Assembly (NCBI GenBank): GCA_023653785.1
Contig: JAMKCH010005445.1
Coordinates: 1-64,000 of the forward strand
Source of the DNA: Ophioderma brevispina
Taxonomy: Eukaryota > Echinodermata > Ophiuroidea > Amphilepidida > Ophiodermatidae
Direction: 5' to 3'
Length of the DNA stretch: 64,000 bases
Position 1 is the stretch's first letter; every line of letters begins with the position of its first letter. A program made the position numbers and the translations under genes. The notes beneath the pieces are model-generated. The model saw only the letters and a program-made list of their open reading frames with translations. It was not told where the DNA came from and ran no database searches. Shown here piece after piece: positions 45,470-57,870 of this stretch.

Positions 45470-48400
45470 TAAAAGAGCTATCAAAATAAAGGTGCTATCC
45501 AACAGTTCAAAAATCTTTTGTTTATTAATACCCTTATAGAGGACAAGTTGAGTCTTTTTTTGCACCCCATTTTTCTTCTTAGAGTGTAGTAGAAGTAATA
45601 CTAAATTTAAATCCATTGAACTAAGACTTCATTCTGGTTAACCATATAGCCTAATTTGATGTTATTGTAGTAAAACAAAACAGATGTTTGAGTCATATCA
45701 ACCAATCAGAAAAAAAACAATTGTTTTTTTTTTTTGTCTACAGGGTTTAGGGAGGGAATTGCTTGACTAGGTACATTTGTTATTTTGGAGTGTTGTGAAA
45801 GTGAACCCCTTCATATCCGCAACCAATAAAGGGACATCCAAAAGAGAAAGAACTGGCAGAAGAAAATAATGCTTTGAAGAATATACCACTAGATTGACTT
45901 ATCACGCCTTCTGAAGGAAACAGGTTAACCTCAGTTTTATCAAAGGTGTGTTATATAGTAGTGGTAAGCAGGGTGCAAGGATTCTGAAGGGCACACACCA
46001 TTTCAAGGCAGTTATGAAGGGCACATCAATTTAGAAGGCAATTACATGTTAAAGGAATAGCAAAAAATAGGATAACTTCTAGGGCATCAATGCAACTTGT
46101 AGGGGCACTCACGGCAAGTGACTTCGGTATTTTGCACCCCGGTGGTAAGACTTTATTTGTGAAAAGCTTAAAAAAAAATTTGCCAAAAAAAATATTTTGG
46201 GGTACAAAATACAGGCTTTGGGCCTATTGAATAGTGAATACCAAAAATTTGAATTTTTGTTTTAAAAGTACATTAAGAGTTGGCAGCTTGGTAGATAAAT
46301 GAAAACATTGCACAATTTTCCTTTGTGTTCTGGTAAGTGTTATATTACCAAAACTAATCGCTGATACAGTATAACAGATTTAATTTACTAACCAATTAAA
46401 ACCAATCAGAAGGCATTGCCATGTTTTGTTTTGTGTGATAGCAGGGAGAAACTATTTCCATGGCTGTGGCCATTAAAACGGGTGTCAGGGTAATGAAAGG
46501 TTAACCATTTCCTTTTATGCTAATTGCAATAAACCTGCAAATTATGAGCTTGTCCAGGTAATAGGTTGAGACTGCTTCATGTCCATTGAGCCTTCCCTTC
46601 AATGACACAAGTGAAATCTAGCCCAAACAAACATTGCTTTTATGAAAAATGTGTCACTGGGCCGAATTATTAGCAATGTTGTACTTAATATGTTCCTTCA
46701 AGAGAAGATAGCAGTAGCTACCACAATGCATTGTCCAATGATATTTATCCATGTTTTATCTCTAACGAATTCACATCAGTACCTGTACAAAAAACTCCTT
46801 TGGAAGCAAGGCATTGTGGGAAAGCTACTGATATCTTCTCTTGTTCAATACATACAAAATCAGTAGTAAAGTATGGGAAATCACAGGGCATACAGTGCAG
46901 CATACCCTGTGACATTGTTTATACATCCAAATGATCCAATTTTGGTTGCTTTGAGTAGCCAAAAAAGTTGATGATTTGCAATCCTGGTTGTCTTGCCCCT
47001 GAGCTGGCTCAGAGCAAGGTTTTCTGTATGTGTATGTGTGAAGTATGTGAAGTCATTTTGTTTTGTAATTTATCTGCTGGCCAATAGATCGCATTTGGGC
47101 ATGAGTCCCCATAAGCCTCTCGCATTGTGCCATTCCATCCGGGAACTTTCCGGAGTGTTCATGTTTGCCAAAAGTATTGTGTTGTTCGTTCGCGTTGCCG
47201 GACAGGGCCTAAAACTACAATACAAAAACATTTTCTGTGAAGTTTATCTTACAGAAATGTAGAGTAATATCATAGCGAGGGTAATTCCTTGTTTTAAGGG
47301 GTCCAAAAACACAGGTTTTGTGACATCAGTCATGCTCATTTTTGAGTTGTGTTACATGCCTAAGATGTGGTATTAGTTCAAAACCATGATCAAAAAGAGA
47401 GTTGATAAAATGTGAATTACTAGTGTATACAGAACAAACATTAAGAAATAATTTCCAAAATCACAGGACTCTCTTTTTGTTTAAATAGCCCGTTTTCAGT
47501 ACCATAGTATGTACGACACAAAAAGGAGTAAATTCAGTGTATTTCTACAAACATTAACTTCAGCTATTCAATGAATGCTAGCAAATATGTTTTTACATGT
47601 GTTTGTACATTTCTAGTACAACAAACCATCCAACCTTTCTGAACTTGAAAAGTCCGACATAAAACGGGACACAAAAAAACAAAAAGAACAACCAAAACCT
47701 GCTGTACGCAGTTATGTCCTATCCACCCCCAAAAATTTTAGGAAATAACCCCCTCAACATATGCACAATCATGGGAGAAATAACAAGCAAATGAACAATT
47801 ATTTTCCTCCCTCCTCCCTTTTGGGCCTTTTTTTCACTTGAAAAAAATATAGATTATTATTCTCAAGTATAGATTAGACGGATTAGAGTGATAAACTGAG
47901 TGTAAATATGAACTTTTAAGCCTTTTTTTTATAACAAGGTTTTGGTGTCCCATTATGTTACGTTCAATTTTTAAATTCATTTCTTTCAGTAATCACATTG
48001 TTTTTTCCCAGATATTCACTTTTTGAATCATAAAGGGTCCCTAATCACATTCAAATATGCACATTAAACTATTTTAAGATTTTCTATTTCTTCTTTAGGG
48101 GTGTTTTAATTGTTCAAGTCATGTCCCAGTTATGACCACCAAAGTGCAGACAATTTCAGCAGTTATTGCATCTATACTTTTTTTGGTAATTTAAGTCTAA
48201 AATTCCTTTGGATTCCAAAAATATAAGTGTTCCTTCCTCTACATTAGAAGTCAACATTTCAAGCAAATAATGAATGTTGAATTTTTGGCTAAATGTCAAC
48301 AGAATTGTACCCCTTAAAACGGAATCACCCAGGAACTTAAAAAACAAGCGATGCACTGATGTTGAAATTTACAAGACAAAGGTTGGCATTTTCGTCGTAA

Positions 48401-48600
48401 CCGGGCCCCTTAAGTGCACCTGTCGGATGAACGAATTCATTCAACTGTGCAACGTCACAAATAGGTTACAGTTTTTCTAGTATTGAATATTACCCCACAT
48501 AAATGTATGTTTTTAGCTCCTTGGAAGGCTGGTACAAGTTCCGGATGGAATGGGCACAATACGAGATGCATTATGGGGATCGTGCAATAGTGTATTGCAG
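45470..48600. other. Intronic DNA without recognised feature
   Basis: AT-rich, with occasional short frames (46642-46866, 46993-47262) that lack splice pairing. The FxDGxRxID exon expected here for an anoctamin was looked for and not seen. Confidence 0.4.
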
Positions 48601-48614
48601 CCAACAAAACTTGA

Positions 48615-49058
48615 TCAGAAGAACCACTGGCCCCATGTACTCCAATTGAGGTGAAGGTCATGTGGACATTCTTGATTATCTTGATCTTGCCTTTGTTTTT
48701 CTGTCACAAATGCAAATGCTACGATCATCAACTTGGTCATTATAAGCACTGACCCAAGCCCCATAAGAGTGTCACAAATTGGGGCAAAGTTATTTTTAAT
48801 ATAAAGGCTTATGTCATCTTCGCATTCTGGAAGTGGTATCTGTGCAAATGTTAAAGACTTTCTGATTGCCGTATGAGGGACAAGACACATGGTTGAGAAC
48901 GCACCAACTACATCACCCTTGCTCTTAAGAGCTATCATATTTTGCTCTGAATCCCTTGTACAATAATCTGGTGAAGACCCCAAGCTCCCACAGTACCAGA
49001 AAGTTAGCTCATACCATTCACATGAAAAACTACAGTTGTGCAGACGTGAGGCATTTTC
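48615..49058 (-). CDS. Tetraspanin-like terminal exon (partial), nested in intron
   Basis: A continuous minus-strand frame of about 147 codons ends at TGA (48615-48617). It reads a Cys-rich part (NCSFSCEWYELTFWYCGS, LGSSPDYC), then PECEDDISLYIKNNF, a hydrophobic stretch LMGLGSVLIMTKLMIVAFAF, and a short polar tail ending WGQWFF. That order matches the end of a tetraspanin: large extracellular loop cysteines, a Cys before a short helix with an N, the fourth membrane span, and a cytosolic tail. Only a single Cys-Gly is visible rather than the usual CCG, so it is atypical. An in-frame TAA just upstream, with an acceptor-like AG at 49059-49060, suggests the exon start. Earlier membrane-span exons were not found, so it may be a gene fragment or pseudogene. 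Confidence 0.45.
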   Translation of the reverse strand, partial: ENASRLHNCSFSCEWYELTFWYCGSLGSSPDYCTRDSEQNMIALKSKGDVVGAFSTMCLVPHTAIRKSLTFAQIPLPECEDDISLYIKNNFAPICDTLMGLGSVLIMTKLMIVAFAFVTEKQRQDQDNQECPHDLHLNWSTWGQWFF

Positions 49059-50349
49059 CTGTTATGCACCCGGTGTCCATGATTGAGATAAAATGACCAT
49101 TGAACTCAGAAAACAGGATAATTCTGTCCCACTGTGGCCTTGTACTAACCAGTTGCTGATTTCCTCCGACAACCATTGCATAAGCAACACTGATAGAAAG
49201 GAACCGTCAAAGTGGGGATATCGTTCACAGGCTTGTTTGATGGTACATAGATTATATCCAATCAGTACATATTCAAACGGTCACAAAACTTAAGGGTTTG
49301 AAACTCCAGAGGTGAAAATTAAATCCAATTATTTTACTTCACTCCAAGTTGTGTCCACTCGATGGCCGAAACTCTGAAATCATCCCCCTGACCATTCTCC
49401 TCTGCTTCTCATATCAGAGTGACCAGATATTTTGGAAGCCGGCATGTGATATTCAAACACAGGAATTTGTCAAACTTGTGAGGTTACCCCCGCTTGCTAT
49501 TCCCCAAAGCTGTCCACACAGCACAACACTCCAAAACACTCCGGAGTGTTATCAGAGTTTGAGCTTCACCAACAAGTTTTTAGAGGGGTAAACCCCCCCC
49601 CCCCCCCGCTAGACCCTCGATAACACTCAGGAGTTTAAAAGTCAGAATGTGTCCATACGGTCAAAAACCCTGATCGACACTTCAAAGTTTTGAAACTCGC
49701 GAGTTTCAGTTGTGTCTCAGTCTCACCAGTAAATGCACCCCTACACCATTATTGCTATGAATAAATTTCCTCCCCAAGGATCAGAGACAGTGACTCATTA
49801 TAGTCTTGTGGTCACTTGCATGTCATTTGTAGCTTCTGATAGGTAAAACTTTAAATAAGGATGAAACACAATGAAAAGTGTGTCCAATTCTATCCCACCA
49901 CACAAACCATTATTTTGGATTTTGGCTTTTAGGGACCATGTGTCTGCTTGTTTTTGGCCTTTATGTTCTGTTTGCATGTAGTTTTGCAAGTATGAGTGTG
50001 AAAATCACTTGAAAGGTTATGATGTAGCACGATCATGTACATGTAGTTAACTTTCTCTCTGTGTCTTTATCTTTGAAAGATAACTCTCCACCAACACTTG
50101 TATTTTTTCTTCAGGATTATGCAAGACAATGTCTAATTTAGCTCCAAGAATGACAAAGATGTTTCTTGAAAGCATGACTAAGTGATTGTTGCAACTTTAA
50201 TTAAAAGAGAATTTTATTGAACAGGTTTTAAAACAACCTACTTAGGTCTATTTGTGATATGATCTGATTGCTTTATTCATGTTTGTTCAATTCCAACTTT
50301 GTTCAATGATTTAATTCCCATTTGGTCCAAACCCACAGCTTTTGAAAGT

Positions 50350-50695
50350 CTTATTTATTAATATTATAAAAAAAAACAGAATAAAACAAAATATTTATAA
50401 TGACAGTTTTGACAACCCAATTTGGATTATTTATTCCACTGGCATATCCTGTGATGTGTGTAAAACTGGATTTTAAGAAAAATCCACATCTCTTTGAGAA
50501 TGGGTATATAGATGGTGCTATAACATTCAAGTCATGATCTTTATATGGCAAGACCCCCACAATGGATTTTTCTGATTTTTACAGGGGTAATAGCTCTTGC
50601 ATGTTCCTACTTAGTTGTCAAAATTGTGTCGCCACTATAAAATTGTTATGAAAATAAAAGACAATTTGAATGGGGTCAAACAGCTCTGATCCTAG
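50350..50695. repeat. Dispersed repeat, copy 2 (ATAGCTCTTGCATGTTCC)
   Basis: Partner of 3540-3975 in the same orientation, ending aatggggtcaaacagctctg. The open frame on the minus strand is not credible as a gene. Confidence 0.55.
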
Positions 50696-50837
50696 TTTAC
50701 CAGAAATGCAAACATAATAAATTGGACCAATGGGATGGTTCAAAATAGGAATTGGAGCAAGTGAGATACAACCGTGTACGGTGTAATACACATAGACCAA
50801 ATTCAAGAGGCATGCATGTTGAGTTGCTAGTCTTGCA

Positions 50838-51737
50838 ACTACACAGCCAATTTCTTCATGGTAGTTACCACACAGCTACCGCCGAGTAGACATGGATTAC
50901 GTACCCCTAGTCGTACACTCGCCGGCCAGGATTCCGTGTATTTTTGCCGCATAGACGGATAGTGTACACACAGCGGCTGTCTCCCCCGTCGTGGAGTAGC
51001 TATGTGCAGGGCTGTTAAAAATGCAAAATTTCCCGGGAATATGATCAAAATTTCCCTCTAAGATAGCAAAATTTCCCTCCAAGATTTTAAAATTTCCCTT
51101 TAATTCTTATGTATTTCTTTATTTTAAGGTCAAAAATTTCCCTCCAAATAGCAAAATTTCCCTCCAAATAGCAAAATTTCCCCGGAATGACATTCCCAAA
51201 TTCCCCACTTTTTCCAGGCATGGCTATGTGGTTACACAGGCTCTCAGCGCACGCGGTATTTCTCATGGCCAATTTTGTTTTTTAGATATGTTTGGCGTAT
51301 ATTTGCATTTTTATTACATGTGCGGGTAGATGGGGTTTTTTGATGATGCCCGATTTTGAATTTCGTAATGATTTTCCTAAAAAACGTTCAAAAAATGCTA
51401 AACAGAGAACAGTGAAATTTTCATATGGTCATCATCCGCTTCTATCAAAATGGCGTCGTGGTAACCGCGGAGTAGCTACGTGGTAGCTGCGTGTCTACTC
51501 CGGTACTGTCTACACAGCATCCACCTTCTATCCGCCTATTGGGTAATTACAGGGTAGCCATTGGGGTAGGTACAGCAGAGTAACCACATCACTGTATACC
51601 TAATAACTGTGTACTTTGGAAGTCCTTGCAGCTACTGCCTCGCAATTAGCCAGTGTGTACTGTGCAGTAGCTGCCACGGTAGACATGGTGTAGCTGCCGT
51701 ATAGGCTACCACGTGAGTAAGAAAATGGCCGTGTAGT
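50838..51737. mobile_element. Terminal-inverted-repeat element rich in GTAGCTAC motifs
   Basis: The left end (actacacagccaatttcttc, then ggtagttacc) is the approximate inverse of the right end (ggctaccacgtgagtaagaa aatggccgtgtagt). Between them are many TAGCTAC, GTAGACA and GTGTCTACTC motifs in both orientations. The 216-bp hAT-like MITE at 51007 is nested within. No transposase frame is recognisable. Confidence 0.55.
51007..51222. mobile_element. hAT-like MITE with 8-bp target duplication, AAATTTCCCTCC-rich
   Basis: 216 bp from cagggctgttaaaaatgc to cactttttccaggcatg, flanked by GCTATGTG on both sides (50999-51006 and 51223-51230). The interior has repeated 'caaaatttccctcc' motifs. Related copies lie at 38811-39035 and about 12515-12665. 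It is inserted inside the element at 50838-51737. Confidence 0.8.
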
Positions 51738-52066
51738 GTTTCAAGCTTGTCCATGTTGTGACATCATGCAGCAAAACAATACATTTAAATTCCACGGCTG
51801 TACATTGTTGCTGGTTGGTAACCTAAATATTATCTCTTTTGTGGCAATAAAATTAACCCTCTAAGCACTAGTTGCCTATTTATTGACATCTTTGATTGGT
51901 TACTTGGAAGGTAATAGATGTTATTAGCAAATCAGAGATACTCTAAGAATGGTGGTATGATTTACAGAGAGTTAAAGAATCATTATTTTGATTGGTTCCC
52001 CGAGGCTATCATGTTGTGTCCTGTAATGCAGCCAATCAGACGCTCACCCTAGGTGGTCCACAGGTA

Positions 52067-52404
52067 TTAAAGGCACTATCAGTGATGTGCTAAATCAGGA
52101 AATCAAAAAGAAATCAAAATAAACACATTTGTTGATGTCTATACAAGTATTGGTATGACTAAATCAATCTAATAAGAACAAAATCAGTATTTTAGTCATT
52201 AGTCCATACTGACACTTACTTGCAACACGTAAGTGAATGGTGATTCATATCTTGGTACTGCTGTTTTCTCTTTTCGGACATTTTGAAGTTGCAAAAAATA
52301 ACTTATGAGGATTTACTCTTACCCTCACTTTTAAGCTATTTCCTGCTAACTTCAAATATTTTTACTTATACTCTATTGGGTGATTTCAACTGATAGTGGC
52401 TTTA
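52067..52404 (+). mobile_element. MITE copy 4 (CACTATCAGTGAT family), dispersed
   Basis: 338 bp with ends ttaaaggcactatcagtgat and aactgatagtggcttta. Interior landmarks tctaataagaacaaaatcag, aacacgtaagtgaatggtga and aacttatgaggattta match the copies at 31.3, 33.6 and 35.9 kb. Its flanks differ, proving that this is an independent mobile insertion and not part of the tandem unit. Confidence 0.75.
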
Positions 52405-52865
52405 GAGCGGTCAGATTATATCACATTTTGTTACATTTTTCTTAAGCTGTATTCACTTCCAAAATGGTAATTTTGGTAAAACATGGTACATTCTGATTCA
52501 AAAACTGTACAAGATTGTAGAATTTGGCACGGCACAAAACACCTGCCACTGTGCAATGCCACCATACTACACTACCACACATATGCACCCATCATCTTGT
52601 AAATTGTAAGATTGCAACACATAGATGTTAAAATTGGGAAAAATCTATTTTTTGATCGAGAATCTTGTCATAAAGCCTAAAAAGGTCATTAACTTGCATG
52701 TTTTAATAGAGATATGAATACCTAAGAGTGGGTAGTGTAAACTAATAATGTTTATGAGTGCAACGTGGTGAACTTTCTGGGTACTATGTTTAAGAACATT
52801 CCAAGTTGGAAGCAAAGAGTCTTTAAACTTTCGTGGATTATTTCTTTCACCTTTTAATTTGCCAG

Positions 52866-53063
52866 AAGAGGAAAAAGGGTGGTGAAGAGTCCAGCGATCT
52901 GACCTGTTCTTTAGAGACGGCCGACGACGCATCGACTATGTCATCGCCTACAACAAAGGAGAAGAGGCTCAGCAGAGTGATGAATAAAAAGAATAAAAAG
53001 AGAGCGGAATTTCAGAGAACTTGAAGGAGGAAGGATTAGAGCTGGAGATTGAAGATGCCTGAG
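52866..53063 (+). CDS. Anoctamin dimerisation-domain exon with compensating frameshifts
   Basis: An exon of 198 nt (66 codons) between ttttaatttgccag and gtaggg. The phase-0 frame reads KRKKGGEESSDLTC..., then a Ser/Thr stretch, a KEKRLSRVMNKKNKKRAEFQ basic run, and a TGA at 53022. Shifting by one base at 53013-53014 gives ENLKEEGLELEIEDA, which fits the anoctamin N-terminal signature (basic residues, Phe/Tyr, NLxxxGLELExED) that precedes the FVKxHAPW segment. This frame meets TGA at 53060, one base from the donor, so a second compensating single-base change is implied; total length still preserves phase 0-0. Anoctamins are dimeric calcium-activated chloride channels or lipid scramblases. Alternative: the first TGA is a genuine stop of a short basic protein. 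Confidence 0.6.
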
Positions 53064-53317
53064 GTAGGGTCAACGGTAAAGGTCCTGTTCATTAACCCCC
53101 ATTGTCTGATAAAATGCATGTACTAACTGGTATGGAAACCATTTGGGTTATGTAGTTGCATTTGGTAATTGTCGAAGTTTGGTGAGGGATCATTTCAACC
53201 AAATACATAGTTTATTTCAGTGCAGTACAGTCGGTCTTTATCTCTGATTGGAAGCCGAAGCTGTTGTGAGCACAAGTACCTTCCTAAATTCATACCAAGA
53301 TTTATAACCAATTAATC

Positions 53318-53700
53318 ATAGTCAGTACTCAGTTACTCATATTCAGTACTCGGTCAGTAATCAGTTCTCATATTCAGTACTTGGTCCGTAATCATTTACT
53401 CATATTCAGTACTTGTCAGTACTCAGTTACTCATATTCAGTACTTCGGTCAGAATCATTTACTCATATTCGGTACTTGGGTCCAGTACTCAGTGCTCGTA
53501 TTTATTAAGTACTCGCGTCAGTACTCGGTGGCTCAGATCCATTCAGTACTCGGCGTACTCAGTTACCATATTCAGTACTTGGTCAGTACTCAGTTACTCA
53601 TATTCAGTATTCAGTTACTCATATTCAGTACTCGGTCGGTACTAGTTACCATATCAGTACTCATCAGTGGTAATACTCAGTTACTAAAATACACATACCC
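53318..53700. repeat. Satellite-like tandem repeat (AGTACTCAGTTACTCATATTC)
   Basis: About a dozen imperfect ~28-40-bp units such as cagtactcagttactcatat tcagtactcgg. It begins about 250 bp after the donor of the 52866 exon. Units diverge, so it is not recently homogenised. The 113-residue frame here is a repeat artefact. Confidence 0.85.
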
Positions 53701-56700
53701 ATGTAGAAGTAGTATACTCTAGTGAGAACAAGTACAAGAGTTCATCAGTTCCGGTTTGTGTCAGTTCTCACAGTCAGAGTAGTGTATGTCCTCTTCGTTA
53801 TACAAACTCAAATGTGAGTAAATACTCATGAACAATGCCAGCACTGAAGTTGGAGTGGTTTGCATTTGAGTGTTGATTCCGAGTATTCACAATTGTACTC
53901 AATCATTGCACTCATTTAATTTCAACTCTGGGTACTTTGGATTCTGGGTAGTTTGAAGCCAGCTTACAGCAATTAGAGTATAAGTGTTTGTAGGCTTAAA
54001 ATCATAGCTAGCCAGAAAATGTTGCCAAAAATTGCACAATTACCAAATGCAGCTGGGTTACATCTCACATTCACCATAATTATATCATCATATATTAGGG
54101 CACAGTTCAGTCATCTCATAGAGATGTGTGCTAAAACACTTGCCTCCTGTGAACACTGGGTATCGCTATTGATACCCTGACATAAGAGGGTGAATCTCCA
54201 TTTAGCACACTGGTCTATGTGGGGTTTTGGGGCTGGCATGATTCAGCAGTAGGGGGGTTATGGTGGGCAATGGTGCAGTAAGTCAGTCATGCATATCCAG
54301 CTACAGTTTGTAGTTTGTTTCCTAAAATGGGATCTTCTACTTAAAATCTGTATGCCCTCTATAGAAGATTTAGGTAATGTATTGCACAGGGGGCGTATGG
54401 GTTTCACATGCAATAGCCCATTGGATAATTCTGAACCCCCCATTTGTGTAATCTGGAAGTCTTTGGCTTTTAATTGCAATTGATAGTTCATGTGCACCTT
54501 ACTGGAGTTCTACCCCCCCCCCTTCACCACTGGCCAAAATTGGAGCGTGGTTTCACCTTTTGTTTTTTGCACCGAAACAAATTTTTATTTCCCAGATTCC
54601 TTTGCTTTCAATTTCACATGTTTGTGGTGATTCATGTATAATATTAGCACACCCAAATTGAAGTGCGTACCTGTGGATTCCGCCCTTTGTGCACCAAAGT
54701 CCAAAAATCCAGTTTTCACTTTTACTTGCATTTTTGTCCAGTATACGTATTTCCTCCATTGGTTTGCCAATTGCTTGTGAAATAATTGCTGTATAATGTT
54801 AGTGAACCGAAAGTGTGATCATAGAATGGCTTGCGTGCACTGTCGATCAAGCCCGGCTCCATAATGGATCATTAGCCGATGTCCGTGTGATTAAATTGGT
54901 CTAATTTATGTACGCTTCATGTATGAACTAACGGAGACCTGTTTGTACATGATTGTATGGCCCTCATATGTGTGTCATTTGATGTAGTCATGTAATGTGG
55001 TGTTTATTTCTAAAAAAAATGATGTCCATCGAAGATAAACTGTAAACATGCAAAATATTTTAAGGGGATGGACTTACGTCATCCATGACTATTGCATTGC
55101 TTGGTAAAGTCTATATTTCAAGTAAAACAAGCAACAAATATTATGTGCATTGAGCTGCATGAAAGAAATCTATGATTGTGAAATTTCTTGCATAAATTTG
55201 ACACCGTTTTCAGGTGCAGAATGAAATTGACCTTGCATTTATGATTGAATTTGTACACGACACTCAGGATGAAATATGTGAACTTCTTTGATGCATGTGT
55301 ATTTTGATCATGTATTTTTTGCTTTATGTGTTTACTATTAAATCCCCCAGGTGTCAATTGTAAGACTTTTATATATCAATTCTGTGTTTGAAATATATAG
55401 AGTATTATTTTTTGTGTTTGCACAAATAAAAATACCACGTTTACCAAATTAAGTTATAAATGCACATTATCTAATCAATAACAATAGGCGCTGCAATTTA
55501 AATAATTTCGTTGTGGTTTTTAATTTCATCAAATTTGTGAGTAGCGGTACAAAGACATAGGTTCCCAGATTATACAAAAATAGACTTAATTATATTAACA
55601 TAATGTTATATTTGCAGTTTGGCAAAAATTAGCAAAAAAGATATTCTTTCGGCAATTGGTCATCATATGTTACTCTTATCATCAATCATAGATTATGTTT
55701 AAAATTCTTAGCAAATGTTAAGAATGGGAACCAGTAGAACGTGGTGTTTTTTTACAATATTTAATCGCACATTTGTGTGGTTTTTGTTTATTGAATTATT
55801 ATCGTAGTTAAAATTCAGTAACTATAAAGTAACCTTTTCTTTCTGAACATGTCTGAAAAATGGTTATGCCCTATGGATGTAACATCATATTTGTCAGAAA
55901 AATATGATTTCCAGTAGTGTTTGTTTCAAAATGCTTCTAAAGAATTACAAAATCTGAGATTAGCGTAAGATTTTCAGCAAATTTTAAAACCTGAAACACC
56001 ACCTGGAATTATAACTTAATAACAATAATAAAAACCATAAAAATTTGATAGCTTTGAAGTTAATTTCAAATCAGCTTTCAGCACATACTGATCTTCTTGA
56101 AAATACAAATGTATTGTACGGTTTCTATATTAATCAATGGATGACACTGTGTTATTTAGTACGTATTGCAATACATACAATTGTTTATATTTCCATTCTT
56201 TATTTAATCTTTCTCTATTCTTTGATAGTGTAAAAAATGATTAATAATGCACCCGTTTGAGGTGATGGTATTTTAACACAATTAAACATGAAATTTATTT
56301 GAAATTTGGGGACACCCACATTGCATCAGAAGTGTTTAAAGAGGACAAAAAGAAATTTCTAATTGACTTAAACTTATATTTTTATAAATTGGAATATCTT
56401 TACCAAACTAACCACGCTGTTGAAGAGATTTGAAACTACCCATGCATGCATGTATTCAAACCGAAAGAAAGGTTTTGGTTTCATTTTCCACCAAGTCCAG
56501 AAGCTCATGTGAGAAAACCTAATGGGAAAAACGTTTGCTGTATATGTAAGAAAACACTTATTAAATTTTCCTGTGTTATTTAATGGACCAGTTGATATTT
56601 ACTTATTATTTTAAGGGATTACTGCTTTCATCACTTGCAATCATAAATTAATAATTTTGGGGAAATATTACATTCTTTTGGTTTGTGCACTAATCATTTG

Positions 56701-57420
56701 AAGCACAATATTGGGAGGGGTTGAATTTGAAAATCCTAGCAATAAAAGTAATGTGGTGTGTTGTCGGTGTGTGTGTAACTAATATGACATGGAAAAACTT
56801 ACATGCAAATACTTAAAAACATCAATAACATAATGTTTATGAGCCATGTCATTTAATCATTTTAAGTACTAACATAAATAATATTTAGTAGACAGTTATA
56901 CCATTAACATATATAAGCCACTAAGAGTAGTGATGAGAACTCTAGATCTATAATCATATTTTCTTTCTGCAGTAGAGTCGTAACTTACAACATAACCACA
57001 GTGACAGATCAAGATTAAGTGACTTCAATATTTTGAGGACGGGTTTTTTCTGCAGTGGCACTTGGCCGCCTCGTGTAAATCTGCACTTGCTCAGGTGACC
57101 TGGACGCATGCGCAATAACAATAACGCGTCAATTCACCATCGCAGAACTAATCTGTCTCAAAATTGAAAGTTCATTCACTAATTTTTAACCTTGATCCAC
57201 TGCACAAACAATGAAATAGACCAGATAGATGTTCTCATGGCTATGTTGAAATGATTAGAGATGATAGCCTATGGGGAGTTAAAGGGTGTTTTTGTCTAAG
57301 GTGACCCACGTTTTTATAACTGACACCCATGAATTCAGCAACTTCAACGGAATAACCCCTGTGGTTTCCTCCTTGGTTTTATTCCGTAAGGGTGTGCCAA
57401 TTCATGCCGTGTCAGAAAAA
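53700..57420. other. AT-rich DNA downstream of the last recognised exon
   Basis: No exon was recognised. The stretch 54780-56900 is very AT-rich and appears low-copy. If the TGA at 53022 is the true end, aataaa at 55425-55430 is one possible polyadenylation signal; otherwise it is intron. Confidence 0.35.
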
Positions 57421-57424
57421 AGTG

Positions 57425-57870
57425 TAGGTCAATAATAATAGAGAATAATAGCAAAGCAGAGAATTTATATAGCGCCTATTCTATTGGCCTCTAAGCGCTT
57501 TCTCAAATGGCCGCTGCTCACTGGCCCAACCATACCATACCATGTAGCATCATTTCAAGGATGGCAGAGCAAATCGGGATCAGCGCTTTCCCCTTATCAG
57601 CAACATAAATCGAGATAACCATCGCAGCCGGGACCACTTTCCCAATATCGCATGGGTAAATCGGGGCAAATAAGCGGTTAGTTTTTGGTCCCTGGAAATT
57701 ATAGAACAGCAATCTCACAGGGCTCGACGCAAACGCCTATACCCGAATGGATGAGCATACACTGGTTCGAGCGCTTATCTGATTGATCTATCTTGTCCGC
57801 TTATAAACATACATGCAAGCATTTATTAGCGCTTTATATACATAAGGTCTCAAAGCGCTTACTTTATTCC
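57425..57870. repeat. Dispersed TATATAGCGC / AAGCGCTT repeat
   Basis: tttatatagcgcctattcta, cctctaagcgctttctcaaa, and later ttagcgctttatatacataa with tcaaagcgcttac form two related modules in the same block. AGCGCT palindromes recur. Common intergenic repeat style; the 66-residue frame here is not supported as a gene. Confidence 0.5.

Noticed and set aside
53381..53722. 113-codon frame in the 53.3-kb satellite
   Set aside because: Peptide is simply the satellite unit translated repeatedly (YSVLVFI-type repeats).
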